Part shown: positions 9,405-17,888 of the stretch, piece by piece | How positions within the stretch are numbered: the stretch's first letter is position 1 | Layout: every line of letters begins with the position of its first letter | DNA from: Amycolatopsis marina | GTDB taxonomy: Bacteria > Actinomycetota > Actinomycetes > Mycobacteriales > Pseudonocardiaceae | DNA length: 64,000 nucleotides | Reading direction: 5' to 3' | Assembly (NCBI RefSeq): GCF_900111885.1 | Contig: NZ_FOKG01000017.1 | Span: 82,910 to 146,909, forward strand | Notes under the pieces: model-generated | The model's database searches: none | What the model was told of the DNA's origin: nothing | The model's input: only the letters and a program-made list of their open reading frames with translations | Made by a program: the position numbers and the translations under genes

Positions 9405-9653
9405 TCACAACCGGGATGGTCGGCGTGTCCGTCTGCCGCCACGGCGCGGGCGTCTACCGCTGGGGCGGTGGCCCGCTGCGGCAATCTCCTCGAGGTCGTT
9501 TCGCGAGAAACGCAAGTGCTTACCCACCAGTGTGCAGGGGATCGCGCGCATCCCCGCTTGACGTCGCAACCAGGACTCCTTCACCGCGAGAAGCTCGCCC
9601 GCCTCGGTCGGGGGTGTAGAGAAGCTGCGGGCACGACAGCCGAGCATCACCAC
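9405..9653 (-). CDS. Excisionase-like helix-turn-helix protein
   Basis: A small basic protein of at most 82 residues. A MerR/excisionase-type helix-turn-helix can be read in the middle (LLAVKESWLRRQAGMRAIP followed by GKHLRFSRNDLEEI). It sits directly upstream of the integrase on the same strand, which is the usual xis-int arrangement. The start is uncertain: several in-frame GTG/ATG codons occur near 9640-9653. The C-terminus is an arginine-rich tail. It is likely to direct excision and may regulate int. Confidence 0.75.
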   Translation of the reverse strand: MVMLGCRARSFSTPPTEAGELLAVKESWLRRQAGMRAIPCTLVGKHLRFSRNDLEEIAAAGHRPSGRRPRRGGRRTRRPSRL

Positions 9654-10374
9654 CAGCGGCGATACTGCCGCAGTTCGTCACCCCTGCGTCAGAGTCAGAG
9701 ATCGGCGGCGACGATCCCGGCGCAGCCTGAACGACGTCACCGGACCGGTGGCCGGAATTCTGATTGTGCGGGGTGACGGGACCCGAACGGTCGATCATGA
9801 TGATGGCCTCCGTGAGCGGTACAACGTCCGCATGCGCGGTTGTCGGTTTCGCCGGGCAATACCGAGAATCAGCCCATTTGGAGACGCGCATATATCAAAA
9901 CGTTACAAAGAGGGTGGTTGCCCTGCTGATGTCTGTCCTCAGCAGGGCACGATATGAGTGAACCCTCGGTCGCTGGTCCACGGAGGCGACAACGGACGAC
10001 TATGTTCCGCAGCTCGCGGCCGATCGCACCTTTGCGTCAGCCGATACGACGGCCGTCGTTCACGTACGGGACGACTTCCGCTCGGTTCGACCCGGCCAGT
10101 GAAGCACCTTCACCGCGTTCGGAAACGGCAGTGTCGGCGACAGCCTCCCCAGGCTAGGCCCAAGGATTAAAAGCCCGTTGGTCAGATCGCGGTGATCTTG
10201 AACGGGGCATCCGGATGCAAGGCTTCTACGTGCGGTTTTTATGACTTCAAGGTCATCTTTGCTTACGCGAATGAGCGATGTGGGCTCGGTTATGTCTCCG
10301 TTCGCGCTGCTGTGCTCATCGGGGTCCATCACTCGGCATGAACTGGGTGAGCTTCCCTCGATTGTCTGGCCACC
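9654..10374. other. Long gap; one doubtful small ORF
   Basis: About 720 bp with no convincing gene. The only reading frame with protein-like composition is a 90-codon minus-strand ORF (10060-10332) beginning MMDPDEHSSANG. It has an acidic N-terminus and no family I recognise. Elements of this type often carry rep or regulatory genes upstream of xis, so this may be eroded sequence. No promoter or repeat stood out. Confidence 0.3.
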
Positions 10375-10722
10375 TCATCTGGGGTGACCGTTGGTCACCA
10401 GGGAGGGTATTCCGGTGCCTGCTTTGAGTCGATGCTGGTGGTGGATGACGAACCCGCATCTCTGTACAGGTGGCAGCGGTCGGCGGGTCTGGTAGTCGCC
10501 GAGTTTGCGGACGGTCAGTTTCTCCTGTAATAGCTGTCTAAAGTGGATCGGACTGTGGTGGCTGCCGATGTGGTCGAGTAGCAGCAGGTGGCTGCTCGAC
10601 GGGTTGCCGAAGTGTTCGGTGAGGTGGGGCAGGAAGGTCTCCGCGCCCCTCGGGTCCACCGGTGTGGTGGCGTTGTAGCCGAGATAAACGGGACCTTCCC
10701 GCAACCCTATGGGTGTGGTCAC
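10375..10722 (-). pseudogene. Truncated cysteine desulfurase (NifS/IscS type)
   Basis: The GTG at 10720-10722 overlaps the stop of the MFS gene (GTGA) and opens a frame reading VYLGYNATTPVDPRGAE and HFGNPSSSH. This is the conserved N-terminus of class V pyridoxal-phosphate cysteine desulfurases (normally YLDYNATTPV and FGNPSSxH). Homology stops after about 45 residues; the remaining 70 codons look unrelated and end at 10375. Intact enzymes are near 380-400 residues and need a PLP lysine and a catalytic cysteine, both absent here. The overlap shows that it was the third gene of the sulfur operon before truncation. Confidence 0.75.
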
Positions 10723-12011
10723 GATGTGCTCTCCTCGCGGGTCTGCTGTCTGGCGGTTGCGGGATGGGTTTCGTACATGCGGTACGCGACGACAAGGCCG
10801 GAGGCGACGCTGATGGCGGCGGCGGCCCAGATGGCGGAGCGCAGACCCCAGACGTCGGCCACGATGCCACCGACGAGCGCACCGACGGCGTAGCCGCTGT
10901 CGCGCCAGAGCCGATAGACGCCCACCGCGCGGGCGCGCCAGGAGGGGTGGGCGACATCGCCGATCGTGGCGAGCAGGGTGGGATAGACCATCGCGGTCCC
11001 CACGCCGAGCAGCATGGTGGCGATCGTCCACCAGGTGAAGGTGTCCACGCTCGCGAGGAGGGCGAGCGCGCCGGCCTGGGTGAGCATGCCGGCGGTGATG
11101 AGGTGTTTGCGGCCCCATCGGTCGGACAGGGCGCCGGTGACGAGTTGCCCGGCGCCCCACACGGCCGGGTAGAGCGCGACGAGGACACCGACGTGACCCA
11201 CCGACATGCCGGTGGTGGCGAACAGGAGCGGAAACAGTCCCCAGGACAGCCCGAAGTTGAGGTTGTTGACCAGGCCGGCCTGGCTGGCCGAGGACAGTGC
11301 GGGCTCGCTCACGCTGGTCCGGGCGAACACCTGCCGGTTGCTCAACTCGGCGTGCGTATGAGCACGGCCGCTGACGGTCGAGGTGGCGTGGCTGGCGGCT
11401 TCCAGCCGGGCGTGCTCGCGGGTCTCGCGCACGAAGAACACGGACACACCGAGTCCGAGTGCGGCGTAGGAGAGCCCGAGAAGGAATGGCGCGGGCCGTA
11501 ACCCGTAGCGGGCGGCGAGATATCCGGCGAGCGCGGCGGTGACGGCAACCGCGCCGTAGCCCGCGGCCTCGTTGAAACCCATGGCCGTGCCGCGTTGCCG
11601 TGGCCCGACGAGGTCGATCTTCATGATGACTGTGGTGGACCAGGTCAGGCCCTGGTTGACGCCGAGCAGGACGTTGGCCGCGATAACCCAGCCCCAGTTC
11701 GGTGCCCAGATCAGCATCAGCGGCACGGGTAGCGCGATCAACCACCCGGCGATCAGCACCGGTTTGCGGCCGAACCGATCCGACCACGTGCCGGCGAAGT
11801 AGTTGGTCGCGGCTTTCGTCACGCCGAAGGCGAACACGTAGGTCAGCAGGAAGGTGTAGCCGACCAGGTGGAATTCCCGTTCGGCCAGCAGCGGCAGCAC
11901 CGTCTGCTCCTGGCCCACCATGCCACCGACGAGCGCGTTGACGGCGACCAGCAGGCTGAACTGGGCCAGGTTGGCCCGCAACCCAAGCCGGAGCGGTTTC
12001 GCCGTGGTCAC
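10719..12011 (-). CDS. MFS transporter of the sulfur operon
   Basis: A major facilitator superfamily permease of 430 residues with about 12 hydrophobic segments. It has MFS loop motifs: GTWSDRFGRKPVLI after the second segment and GALSDRWGRKHLI in the second half. The substrate is not evident. The longer open frame extends upstream, but the GTG at 12009-12011 overlaps the stop of the metallo-beta-lactamase/rhodanese gene by 4 bp and gives a normal N-terminus (VTTAKPLRLGLRANL). Placement between a persulfide-handling enzyme and a cysteine desulfurase start suggests transport of a sulfur compound, which is inference. Confidence 0.85.
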   Translation of the reverse strand: MTTAKPLRLGLRANLAQFSLLVAVNALVGGMVGQEQTVLPLLAEREFHLVGYTFLLTYVFAFGVTKAATNYFAGTWSDRFGRKPVLIAGWLIALPVPLMLIWAPNWGWVIAANVLLGVNQGLTWSTTVIMKIDLVGPRQRGTAMGFNEAAGYGAVAVTAALAGYLAARYGLRPAPFLLGLSYAALGLGVSVFFVRETREHARLEAASHATSTVSGRAHTHAELSNRQVFARTSVSEPALSSASQAGLVNNLNFGLSWGLFPLLFATTGMSVGHVGVLVALYPAVWGAGQLVTGALSDRWGRKHLITAGMLTQAGALALLASVDTFTWWTIATMLLGVGTAMVYPTLLATIGDVAHPSWRARAVGVYRLWRDSGYAVGALVGGIVADVWGLRSAIWAAAAISVASGLVVAYRMYETHPATARQQTREESTS

Positions 12012-13369
12012 GTCCTGGACTCCAACGAACGGCCGCTGACCGTGACCCAGTCCTGCGGCCCGCCGTCGAGCACAGCGAGATCCCGGTGACCAGCCTGTTC
12101 GAGCAGGCTGGCCGCGCCCATGGCCCGCTCGCCGTGCCCGCACATCACCACCGTCGGCTCCCGCGACAGATCCCCGGCGCGTTCCGCTAGCTCACCCAGT
12201 TCTATATGCGTGGCCCCAGGAAGGTGTCCGGCCGCGAACTCCGCAGTCTGACGAATATCCAGGATCCGCTCACGACCGAGCTGGCCGGCCCGCACGAGCC
12301 GAGTACTGGTCGCGGAATGCCCGGCGGCGGTCCAGGCGTCGACTCCGCCCGTCAGTTCGCCGGCAAGGTTGGTGTAGCCGATCTTGGTGGCTTGCCAGGC
12401 GATCTCCGCCGGATCCTGATCAGCACCGCGCACGATGACCAACGGCCGGTCGTGGGGGGCGAGCCAGCCCAGCCAGGACGCGAACACCGGCCGAAACGGA
12501 ATGGACAGCGCGCCGGGGACGTGGCCGGCAGCGAACTCGGGCACCGATCGCGTGTCGACCAGTTGGGCGCCATCGGTCAACAACGATTGCACGGCGCCCA
12601 CGTCCAGCGGCGGCAGGGCGGGATCGGTGTCGAGCACCACCGAGCCGCGGCGGTTGACCTCGATCAGGCGCAGGAAGTAGGGCGGGAAGCTGCCCAGCGA
12701 CCCCAGGAGATCGGCAACGAAGCCGTCCTCGTTCTTCGCGCGCAGCAGCGGGTTGCCGGCCTTCTCCCGCCCGATGGTGCTGGTGCGCTCGGTGCCGGGT
12801 GGCGCAGAGCAGAACGAGCCCGCGCCGTGGGTGGGCCACACCCCGACCTCGTCGGGCAGCGTGGCCAGCCGCTGCAACGAGGCGTACTGCTGCCGGGCCA
12901 GGTCCTCGGTCTGCTCGGCCGAGACCAGGTCGGTGCGCGCGGCGGATCCCACGAGCAGCGACCCGCCGGTGAACACCCCGGCGGGCGCATCCCCGTCCAG
13001 CAGCAGGAACGACAGGTGTTCGTGGGTGTGGCCCGGGGTGGCCAGCGCGCGCAGCCGCAGCCCACCGAGATCCACCTCGTCCCCGTCGCGCAACCCGGTG
13101 TGCGTGAACTCGCGATGCCCGGCCGCGGACGCCAAGATCTGGGTGCCTTCGGTCGCGGCGAGGTGCCGGGCCCCGGAGACGAAATCGGCGTGCAGATGCG
13201 TGTCGGCAGCGAACGCCACGGTCAGGCCACGCCGCCGCGCAGCCCGCCATGCCCCCCGCAGGTCCAGGCTGACATCCACCACCAGGGCCCGCCCGTCGCC
13301 CAGGTCCACCAGATAGGCGGAGTTCCCCAGCCCCTCGTCGACAAGGGGAACAAGATCAATTCCAGTCAT
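12008..13369 (-). CDS. Metallo-beta-lactamase/rhodanese fusion, persulfide dioxygenase-like
   Basis: A protein of 453 residues in the BLH/CstB-type group: an N-terminal metallo-beta-lactamase domain (THLHADFVSG, GHTHEHLSF, VWPTHGAGSFC) joined to two rhodanese-like domains. Such proteins oxidise or shuttle persulfides. The first rhodanese repeat (VDTRSVPEFAAGHVPGA) lacks an obvious active-site Cys; the second (ILDIRQTAEFAAGHLPGA) has Cys in VVMCGHGERA. The ATG at 13367-13369 (MTGIDLVP) fits the domain start better than an upstream GTG. The gene is divergent from the ArsR-rhodanese regulator and coupled to the MFS gene. Confidence 0.85.
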   Translation of the reverse strand: MTGIDLVPLVDEGLGNSAYLVDLGDGRALVVDVSLDLRGAWRAARRRGLTVAFAADTHLHADFVSGARHLAATEGTQILASAAGHREFTHTGLRDGDEVDLGGLRLRALATPGHTHEHLSFLLLDGDAPAGVFTGGSLLVGSAARTDLVSAEQTEDLARQQYASLQRLATLPDEVGVWPTHGAGSFCSAPPGTERTSTIGREKAGNPLLRAKNEDGFVADLLGSLGSFPPYFLRLIEVNRRGSVVLDTDPALPPLDVGAVQSLLTDGAQLVDTRSVPEFAAGHVPGALSIPFRPVFASWLGWLAPHDRPLVIVRGADQDPAEIAWQATKIGYTNLAGELTGGVDAWTAAGHSATSTRLVRAGQLGRERILDIRQTAEFAAGHLPGATHIELGELAERAGDLSREPTVVMCGHGERAMGAASLLEQAGHRDLAVLDGGPQDWVTVSGRSLESRT

Positions 13370-13456
13370 CGGACGATGCCTCCTCACTACACATTCCTCC
13401 GGGTTACCTGCCCCACCACCCTTGTTATACACTATTCAAACGAGGATTGGAGAACC
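13370..13456. promoter_or_regulatory. Divergent control region of the sulfur genes
   Basis: An 87-bp region between the two divergent starts. The stretch TCAAACGAGGATTGGAGAAC immediately before the ATG at 13457 is nearly repeated before the second regulator gene (near 14228), with TCAAACGAAGATTGGAGAAC. The common part includes a GGAGAA ribosome site and may include an operator recognised by both ArsR-like proteins. TTGTTATACACTAT (about 13422-13435) is a possible -10 area. Confidence 0.45.
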
Positions 13457-14110
13457 ATGGGTGATCATGAATCGAAGACGGTGTTGTTCGACCAGTTCGC
13501 TCGCGTGGGCAGGGCTCTGGGCAGTGGCACACGTTTGGAATTGCTGGATCTGCTCGCCCAGGGCGAACGCACCGTGGACTCCCTGGCACGAGCTGCGGGG
13601 CTGAAGCTGACCACGACGTCGGCGCACCTGCAGACCCTCAAGCGGGCCAACCTGGTTACCACCCGACGCGAGGGCACCAAGATCTACTACCGGCTCGCCG
13701 GCGTCGATGTCGCGCAGCTCTACGCGCTGACCCGGGCGGTCGCCCGCGAACATCTGCCCGACGTCGAGGCCGCCCGTGCCGCCTATCTCGGCCTTGACAC
13801 CGAAGAACTCAGCCGCGAGGAACTGCTGCGCCGCGTCCACACCGAGGAGATCATCGTGCTCGACGTGCGCCCCAGCGAGGAGTATGCCGCCGGACATATC
13901 CCCGGCGCGCTGTCCGTCCCGGTGGACGACCTCGCCGACCATCTCGCCGAACTCCCCGCCGAACAGGAGATCGTCGCCTACTGCCGCGGCACCTACTGCG
14001 TACTCGCCCACGACGCCGTGCGCGAGCTCAGCGCGCACGGCCGACGCGCCCACCGCCTGACCGACGGAATGCTCGAGTGGCGACTAGCCGGCCTGCCCGT
14101 CAGCAGCTGA
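13457..14110 (+). CDS. ArsR-family regulator fused to rhodanese domain, copy 1
   Basis: A protein of 217 residues with an ArsR-type winged helix in residues 1-100 (LELLDLLAQGERTVDSLA, SAHLQTLKRANLVTTRREG) followed by a rhodanese domain (IIVLDVRPSEEYAAGHIPGA, then YCRGTYCVLAHDAV with the active-site-loop Cys). The rhodanese cysteine could sense sulfane sulfur or reactive species and control DNA binding. The open frame extends far upstream, but the ATG at 13457 with GGAGAA before it is clearly the start. It probably represses the divergent persulfide operon. Confidence 0.9.
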   Translation: MGDHESKTVLFDQFARVGRALGSGTRLELLDLLAQGERTVDSLARAAGLKLTTTSAHLQTLKRANLVTTRREGTKIYYRLAGVDVAQLYALTRAVAREHLPDVEAARAAYLGLDTEELSREELLRRVHTEEIIVLDVRPSEEYAAGHIPGALSVPVDDLADHLAELPAEQEIVAYCRGTYCVLAHDAVRELSAHGRRAHRLTDGMLEWRLAGLPVSS

Positions 14111-14247
14111 TCGCCCCACCCTTCAGTGCGCTCCCCCTGACCCCAGCCCAGCAGTGACAAGGGCTGAGTTCGCCAGGCCAGCCCGGTCAGGGACCACTGG
14201 ACCCGCAACACGCACCTGTTCTACGCTCAAACGAAGATTGGAGAACT

Positions 14248-14901
14248 ATGGGTGAACGAGAAGCCAAAACAGCGCTGTTCCACGAGTTCGCTCGCATCGG
14301 TCACGCACTCGCCAGCGGCAAGCGCTTGGAACTACTCAATCTGCTCGTCCAAGCCGAACGCTCCGTGGACGCACTCGCCTCGGCAACCAACGTGTCGATC
14401 AGCCTGGCCTCGTCACATCTGCAGAAACTCAAACACGCGAACCTCGTCAGCACCCGCCGCGCCGGCACCAAGATCTACTACCAGCTCGCCGACGACAACG
14501 TCACCGCGCTCTTCCACCTCATCCGCACCGTCGCCCACCAGCGACTACCCGAAGCGGAAACCGCGCGCGCCGCCTACCACGGCCCCGACGTCGACCAGGT
14601 CACCCGCGAGGAACTCCTGCGCCGCGCCGAAGCAGGCGAGGTCCTGGTCATCGACGTACGCCCACCCGAGGAATACGCCGCAGGACACATCCCCGGAGCC
14701 CTCGGCATCCCCCTCGACGAACTCCCCGCCCGACTCGACGACCTCCCCAAAGACCAGGACATCGTCGCCTACTGCCGCGGCGCCTACTGCGTCCTCGCAC
14801 ACCACGCAGTCCGACTCCTCACCCAACACGGCCGCAGAGCCCAGCGCCTCACCGACGGCATGCTCGAATGGCGCGTCGCCGAACTCCCCATCGCCAGCTG
14901 A
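14248..14901 (+). CDS. ArsR-family regulator fused to rhodanese domain, copy 2
   Basis: A tandem paralogue of the upstream gene with the same length (217 residues), domain order and near-identical leader. The winged helix reads LELLNLLVQAERSVDALA and SSHLQKLKHANLVSTRRAG. The rhodanese part reads VIDVRPPEEYAAGHIPGA and YCRGAYCVLAHHAV with both loop cysteines conserved. Divergence is spread over the protein, so the copies are not a recent exact duplication. Possibly they have different inducers or form a heterodimer; neither can be shown from sequence. Confidence 0.9.
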   Translation: MGEREAKTALFHEFARIGHALASGKRLELLNLLVQAERSVDALASATNVSISLASSHLQKLKHANLVSTRRAGTKIYYQLADDNVTALFHLIRTVAHQRLPEAETARAAYHGPDVDQVTREELLRRAEAGEVLVIDVRPPEEYAAGHIPGALGIPLDELPARLDDLPKDQDIVAYCRGAYCVLAHHAVRLLTQHGRRAQRLTDGMLEWRVAELPIAS

Positions 14902-14985
14902 CTCTGAACTGGGCAAACGACACGATCGGCCACCGAGTTCATCACCCCAGAGGCACATGGATCCGCGAACCCGCACGATTCCCGC

Positions 14986-15232
14986 GTGGGGGTTATCGAG
15001 CACGTCCGCGTCGACCCGGAGCATCGGCGCCGTGGCTACGGTCGCGTCCTGGTCGCCGGCGCCCTCGCCCGCGGACCCGGCTACCGCTGGTCCACCACTG
15101 CCGTCATCGACAGCGCCATCGCGCGGGCATCTGGGTCGTCGCCGTCGCCGTCGACGACCCGGCTGTGCTCGAACTCGGAACCGCCAGTGGGTGCACCGAC
15201 ATTCGGGTCGCCGCAGCTCGGGACGCTTAATC
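14986..15232 (+). pseudogene. GNAT acetyltransferase fragment, frameshifted
   Basis: The frame from 14986 reads VGVIEHVRVDPEHRRRGYGR, the acetyl-CoA binding motif A of GNAT acetyltransferases, and continues as ALARGPGYRWSTT. Near 15130 sense moves to another frame (VVAVAVDDPAVLELG, ending at 15230). Intact GNAT proteins are 140-180 residues; the N-terminal half is missing. I call it a decayed gene. Confidence 0.55.
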
Positions 15233-15234
15233 CT

Positions 15235-15426
15235 TTACAGGGCAGGGGACTGTGTCGAGAGCTTCCGGTGGCCGGCGACGGTGACTCGGTCGAGGTCACC
15301 AGTTCCGGCTGGGGCGGCGGCGCGGGCATCGCTCGTATCACCGCTGCTGTTGCCGCGCTCGCCACGGCACGCCGACAGGGCCACAACCACGGCCACTGCG
15401 GTCGTCACTGCTAACCGTGGATACAC
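15235..15426 (-). pseudogene. Possible truncated lipoprotein
   Basis: A 63-codon frame beginning with a plausible lipoprotein signal (hydrophobic stretch ending VALSACRGERG, Cys at position 20). It stops soon after a low-complexity linker, and no folded domain follows. There is no good ribosome site before the GTG start. It may be the N-terminal remnant of a secreted lipoprotein, or chance. Confidence 0.35.
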
Positions 15427-15587
15427 GGTACCGGCATCAGTCCTTCACTCCTTCTCGTGCAGAGCACTGCCAGCTGATCCGGATCGGTCAGGGCGCTGGT
15501 TGAAATGTTCGCTCCGCTGCGCGCTGAGCTGCTTTGACGGCTTCCGAACGGGTTACTCCGAAGCTCGTGTACATAGGCATGTCAGGG

Positions 15588-15857
15588 TTAGGCGAGGGCG
15601 AGGAACAGCTTCTCGAGTTCGGCTTCGGTCAGGGGTTCCTGGTTGTTGTCGTCGTTGCCGGCGAGGCATTGGCGCATGCCTGTGGCTACGATCTTGAATC
15701 CGGCACGGTCGAGGGCGCGCGAGACGGCGGCGAGTTGAGTGACGACGTCTTTGCAGCCTCGGCCAGCTTCGATCATGGCAATCACGCCCGCGAGTTGCCC
15801 TTGCGCGCGGCGGAGCCGATTGAGTACCTGCGCGATGGTTTCTTCGTCCCCAGTCAT
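15588..15857 (-). CDS. CsoR-superfamily repressor, CstR-like (persulfide-sensing type)
   Basis: An all-helical DUF156/CsoR-family repressor of 89 residues. The N-terminus has the family pattern LNRLRRAQGQLAGVIAMIE. The two conserved cysteines are in GRGCKDV and MRQCLAG. Copper-sensing CsoR has His four residues before the second Cys; here that position is Gly, which fits CstR-type persulfide sensors rather than metal sensors. The ATG at 15855-15857 has AAGGAGGG upstream, which rules out the longer start. A palindrome 38 bp upstream (15895-15910) is the likely operator. The context of rhodaneses and a persulfide enzyme agrees. Confidence 0.85.
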   Translation of the reverse strand: MTGDEETIAQVLNRLRRAQGQLAGVIAMIEAGRGCKDVVTQLAAVSRALDRAGFKIVATGMRQCLAGNDDNNQEPLTEAELEKLFLALA

Positions 15858-15894
15858 ACGAACCCTCCTTAAGTAATCCCGAACTGGCACCAGT

Positions 15895-15910
15895 ATACCC
15901 CGTGCGGTAT
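15895..15910. promoter_or_regulatory. CstR/CsoR-type operator upstream of the repressor
   Basis: Inverted repeat ATACC-N6-GGTAT with a GC-rich centre, typical of CsoR-family sites. A related palindrome (ATACCC-N6-GGGTAT) lies at 17245-17262 before the small Cys-rich gene. Confidence 0.65.
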
Positions 15911-16283
15911 CGGCAGTGGGGAGAGTCCGCTTCCCGACGGCGTCGGTGCAGCCTCGGGCTGAGGCGACCGGCGGCGGCCTGGTGGACGGGATTGCGATTC
16001 GTACTGTCGATCGTGGGCGGGGATCAGCTCGGCCGAGGCTGCGCCGGAACGAGGCCTGTAAGGCAGGCGTACCGCAGCCACCGGGCTAACCCGTACGAGA
16101 ATCCAGCGACCTGCACTTATTGGTCAACAGTTCGGGGCAGGGACAGCAGGCCGAACTCGTGATCAGACACGTTGGGTCGATCCGTCGATGACCGGCCGAA
16201 AGCGTCCAGTGGCAGCCGAGGTGAACGCAACTGGTGGACGTAGAACCCGAGTGAGAGCGGCGCCTTGGCTTATCGCGCTCTGC
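15911..16283. other. Gap without a recognisable gene
   Basis: About 370 bp. Short frames on both strands are arginine-rich and shadow-like. I see no promoter, repeat or RNA here beyond the CstR operator at its left edge. Confidence 0.35.
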
Positions 16284-16733
16284 CTAGCGGCTGCAGGTGC
16301 CCGCGCGGGGCGGTGATCCGACGTCGGAGTGTCGGCCGGGCAGGATCGCGGCATGTCGTTGCCCGGGCCCGGGACCGATGCGCGCGGCGAGGGCGTCGGC
16401 GACGGCACCGGTGGCGTTTTCCAGGATCTGGTCGTTGGTCAGCAGGATCACGGTGAACTTCGTCGAAGACCACGGGCCGCGCAGTCCGGCGTGGGCCATC
16501 ACCGAGCGCAGGACGCCGAGCGCGACGTCCTGGCCGAAGTGCATCGCCCAGTTCACTGGCAGTGGCTGTCGCCCGGGGTGTTCTCTCATGCCGATCAACC
16601 GCTGCAGCACTCGCGCGGGGACGTGGAAGTTCGGCCGGTTCGTCAGGCTTTGTTCCAGCTTTTCACCGGGCGTCATGACTGTGACCCCGGCCGCGCCGGA
16701 GAGCAAACCTTGCCATAGTGCGCGTTGCATCAT
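16284..16733 (-). pseudogene. Hypothetical protein, probably internally deleted
   Basis: From the ATG at 16731-16733 the frame reads ALWQGLLSGAAGVTVMTPGE, PARVLQRLIGMREHPGR and PLPVNWAMHFGQDVALGVLR, which looks like genuine protein with one or two membrane segments. After NDQILENATG it passes directly into AVADALAARIGPGPG and then into shadow-like sequence. The abrupt change suggests that a central piece is missing and the C-terminus is frameshifted. The function is unknown. It is divergent from the decayed DUF2243/CtaG remnant. Confidence 0.5.
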
Positions 16734-16735
16734 GG

Positions 16736-17157
16736 GGTGCCCGCGGCGCGGTGGCCTCTGGCGGTGTGTGCACTGTTGGGTGTGTGGCGGTGATGGCCGC
16801 GCTCGGTGAGATCGTCTTTCACCAGATCCTGGCCTGGCATCACTTCTACGACCGCTCCACGCGTCCCATCGGGTTGCTCTCGAGCGGTCTGTGGCATACC
16901 GCCGAATTGCTCGGGCTGGTCGCCGGCTTCGTGTTGTATGCGGGTACGTCACCCCGCCGCGGCACCACCTGCAGTGCGGCCGACCTGCACACGGGCGCGC
17001 AGCTGATGTACTGGCGGCGACTTGACGGAGATCGCTCTCGCGGCCATCCTCGCTGTCCGACGTTACCTCGCCACCGGGCCGCACCCACACCCAACTCCAC
17101 CCCCCGCACGGCCGCTGGCAGCTGACTCGCCCACACGCACCTCGCGCGGCTTCTGAA
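16736..17157 (+). pseudogene. Decayed DUF2243 membrane protein joined to a possible CtaG end
   Basis: Frame 1 (from 16736) gives WPLAVCALLGV. One base later frame 2 gives VMAALGEIVFHQILAWHHFY and LWHTAELLGLVAGFVLY, the hallmark of DUF2243 membrane proteins. Then DLHTGAQLMYW followed by a frame change to LTEIALAAILAVRRYLATG resembles the C-terminus of a CtaG cytochrome oxidase assembly protein, whose genes often neighbour DUF2243. At least two frameshifts and a large deletion are needed, so this is a fused remnant of two genes. The CtaG part is less certain. Confidence 0.55.
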
Positions 17158-17244
17158 CCTTCCTTCGAGCACACGTCGTCGGCGGGATAACGAGCGACAG
17201 TGGCCGGGGTAGAGACGATAACGCCCCCCGTTTTTGAATGAAAG

Positions 17245-17262
17245 ATACCCGGGGGGGGGTAT
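17245..17262. promoter_or_regulatory. CsoR/CstR-type operator before the small Cys-rich gene
   Basis: Perfect palindromic arms ATACCC (17245-17250) and GGGTAT (17257-17262) around a G-run. It is 32 bp upstream of the ATG at 17295 and resembles the operator of the CstR-like gene, so that repressor may control the small gene. Confidence 0.6.
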
Positions 17263-17294
17263 TATGGAACGTAGTCGCCATAGGAGGTTCAACG

Positions 17295-17462
17295 ATGTGT
17301 CAGCGTGCTGTGTGTTCGACCTGCGGGAAGGCCACCTACACCGGGTGTGGGCGCCATGTCGAGCAGGTGCTCGCCGGCGTGCCCGTGTCGCGGCGGTGTC
17401 AGTGTCAACCTGGGCAGGACGGTTCCGAGCGGAAGTGGTGGAAGGTGTTCGGCCGCCGTTGA
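17295..17462 (+). CDS. Small Cys-rich protein, predicted CstR target
   Basis: A protein of 55 residues with cysteines arranged CQRAVCSTCGK, TGCGRHV and RRCQC, i.e. a likely metal-binding or thiol-reactive miniprotein of a kind common in actinobacteria. The ATG at 17295 has AGGAGG 11 bp upstream. No function is established that I know of. The CsoR/CstR-type palindrome in its promoter region and the sulfur context suggest a role in sulfane-sulfur or metal handling. A hairpin follows the stop codon. Confidence 0.75.
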   Translation: MCQRAVCSTCGKATYTGCGRHVEQVLAGVPVSRRCQCQPGQDGSERKWWKVFGRR

Positions 17463-17888
17463 TCGCTGCGGTCGCAGGGAGCCGGGCCCCACACCGAGGT
17501 GCCCGGCTCGCTGTGGGGCAGGGCCCTCGAACTGTACGAGTTGCTGCCTTCGGGGTCCTTCCGTGGGAAGAACTCCGAGCGTCAAGGAGATAGCGGGTGG
17601 TCGTGAGGCCGCTTTCGAGCGATTGCGTTCGGCGAGCCCCCGGTGAACACGTTCGTCACATGTTCGAGACTCCGCGACACGCTGTCAGCGTCTGCGTCGA
17701 CGGAGCCTGACATTCAGTTTGCGCTGATCATGCAGGACGGCTTGGGACGAGCATGGCCGAGCGGTGCACTGACCAAGCCCAACCACAGCAGAGCTCATTT
17801 TCTTCATCAGCGGGCAGCTGAAGCGCTCGCACTGAATCCAAGATGGACGAATGGGTCGGAAAGCGTGAGATGCGCGCATGCCTTGAGT
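17463..17888. other. Gap with a hairpin, otherwise empty
   Basis: About 425 bp between the small Cys gene and gtrA-like gene. It begins with the inverted repeat at 17479-17509. The remaining frames look like chance. Confidence 0.35.
17479..17509 (+). terminator. Hairpin after the small Cys-rich gene
   Basis: GAGCCGGGC pairs with GCCCGGCTC across a 13-nt loop. There is no T run, so termination efficiency is uncertain. Confidence 0.5.

Noticed and set aside
10060..10332. 90-codon minus-strand ORF as a real gene
   Set aside because: No ribosome site or homology recognised; mentioned only as doubtful within the gap.
10719..12143. N-terminal 44-residue extension of the MFS protein
   Set aside because: The extra residues are Arg-rich antisense-like sequence over the rhodanese gene; the GTGA overlap start at 12011 fits better.
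12206..13456. Long plus-strand open frame in front of the first ArsR-rhodanese gene
   Set aside because: It is antisense to a well-supported metallo-beta-lactamase/rhodanese gene and has shadow composition; the ATG at 13457 with its ribosome site is the start.
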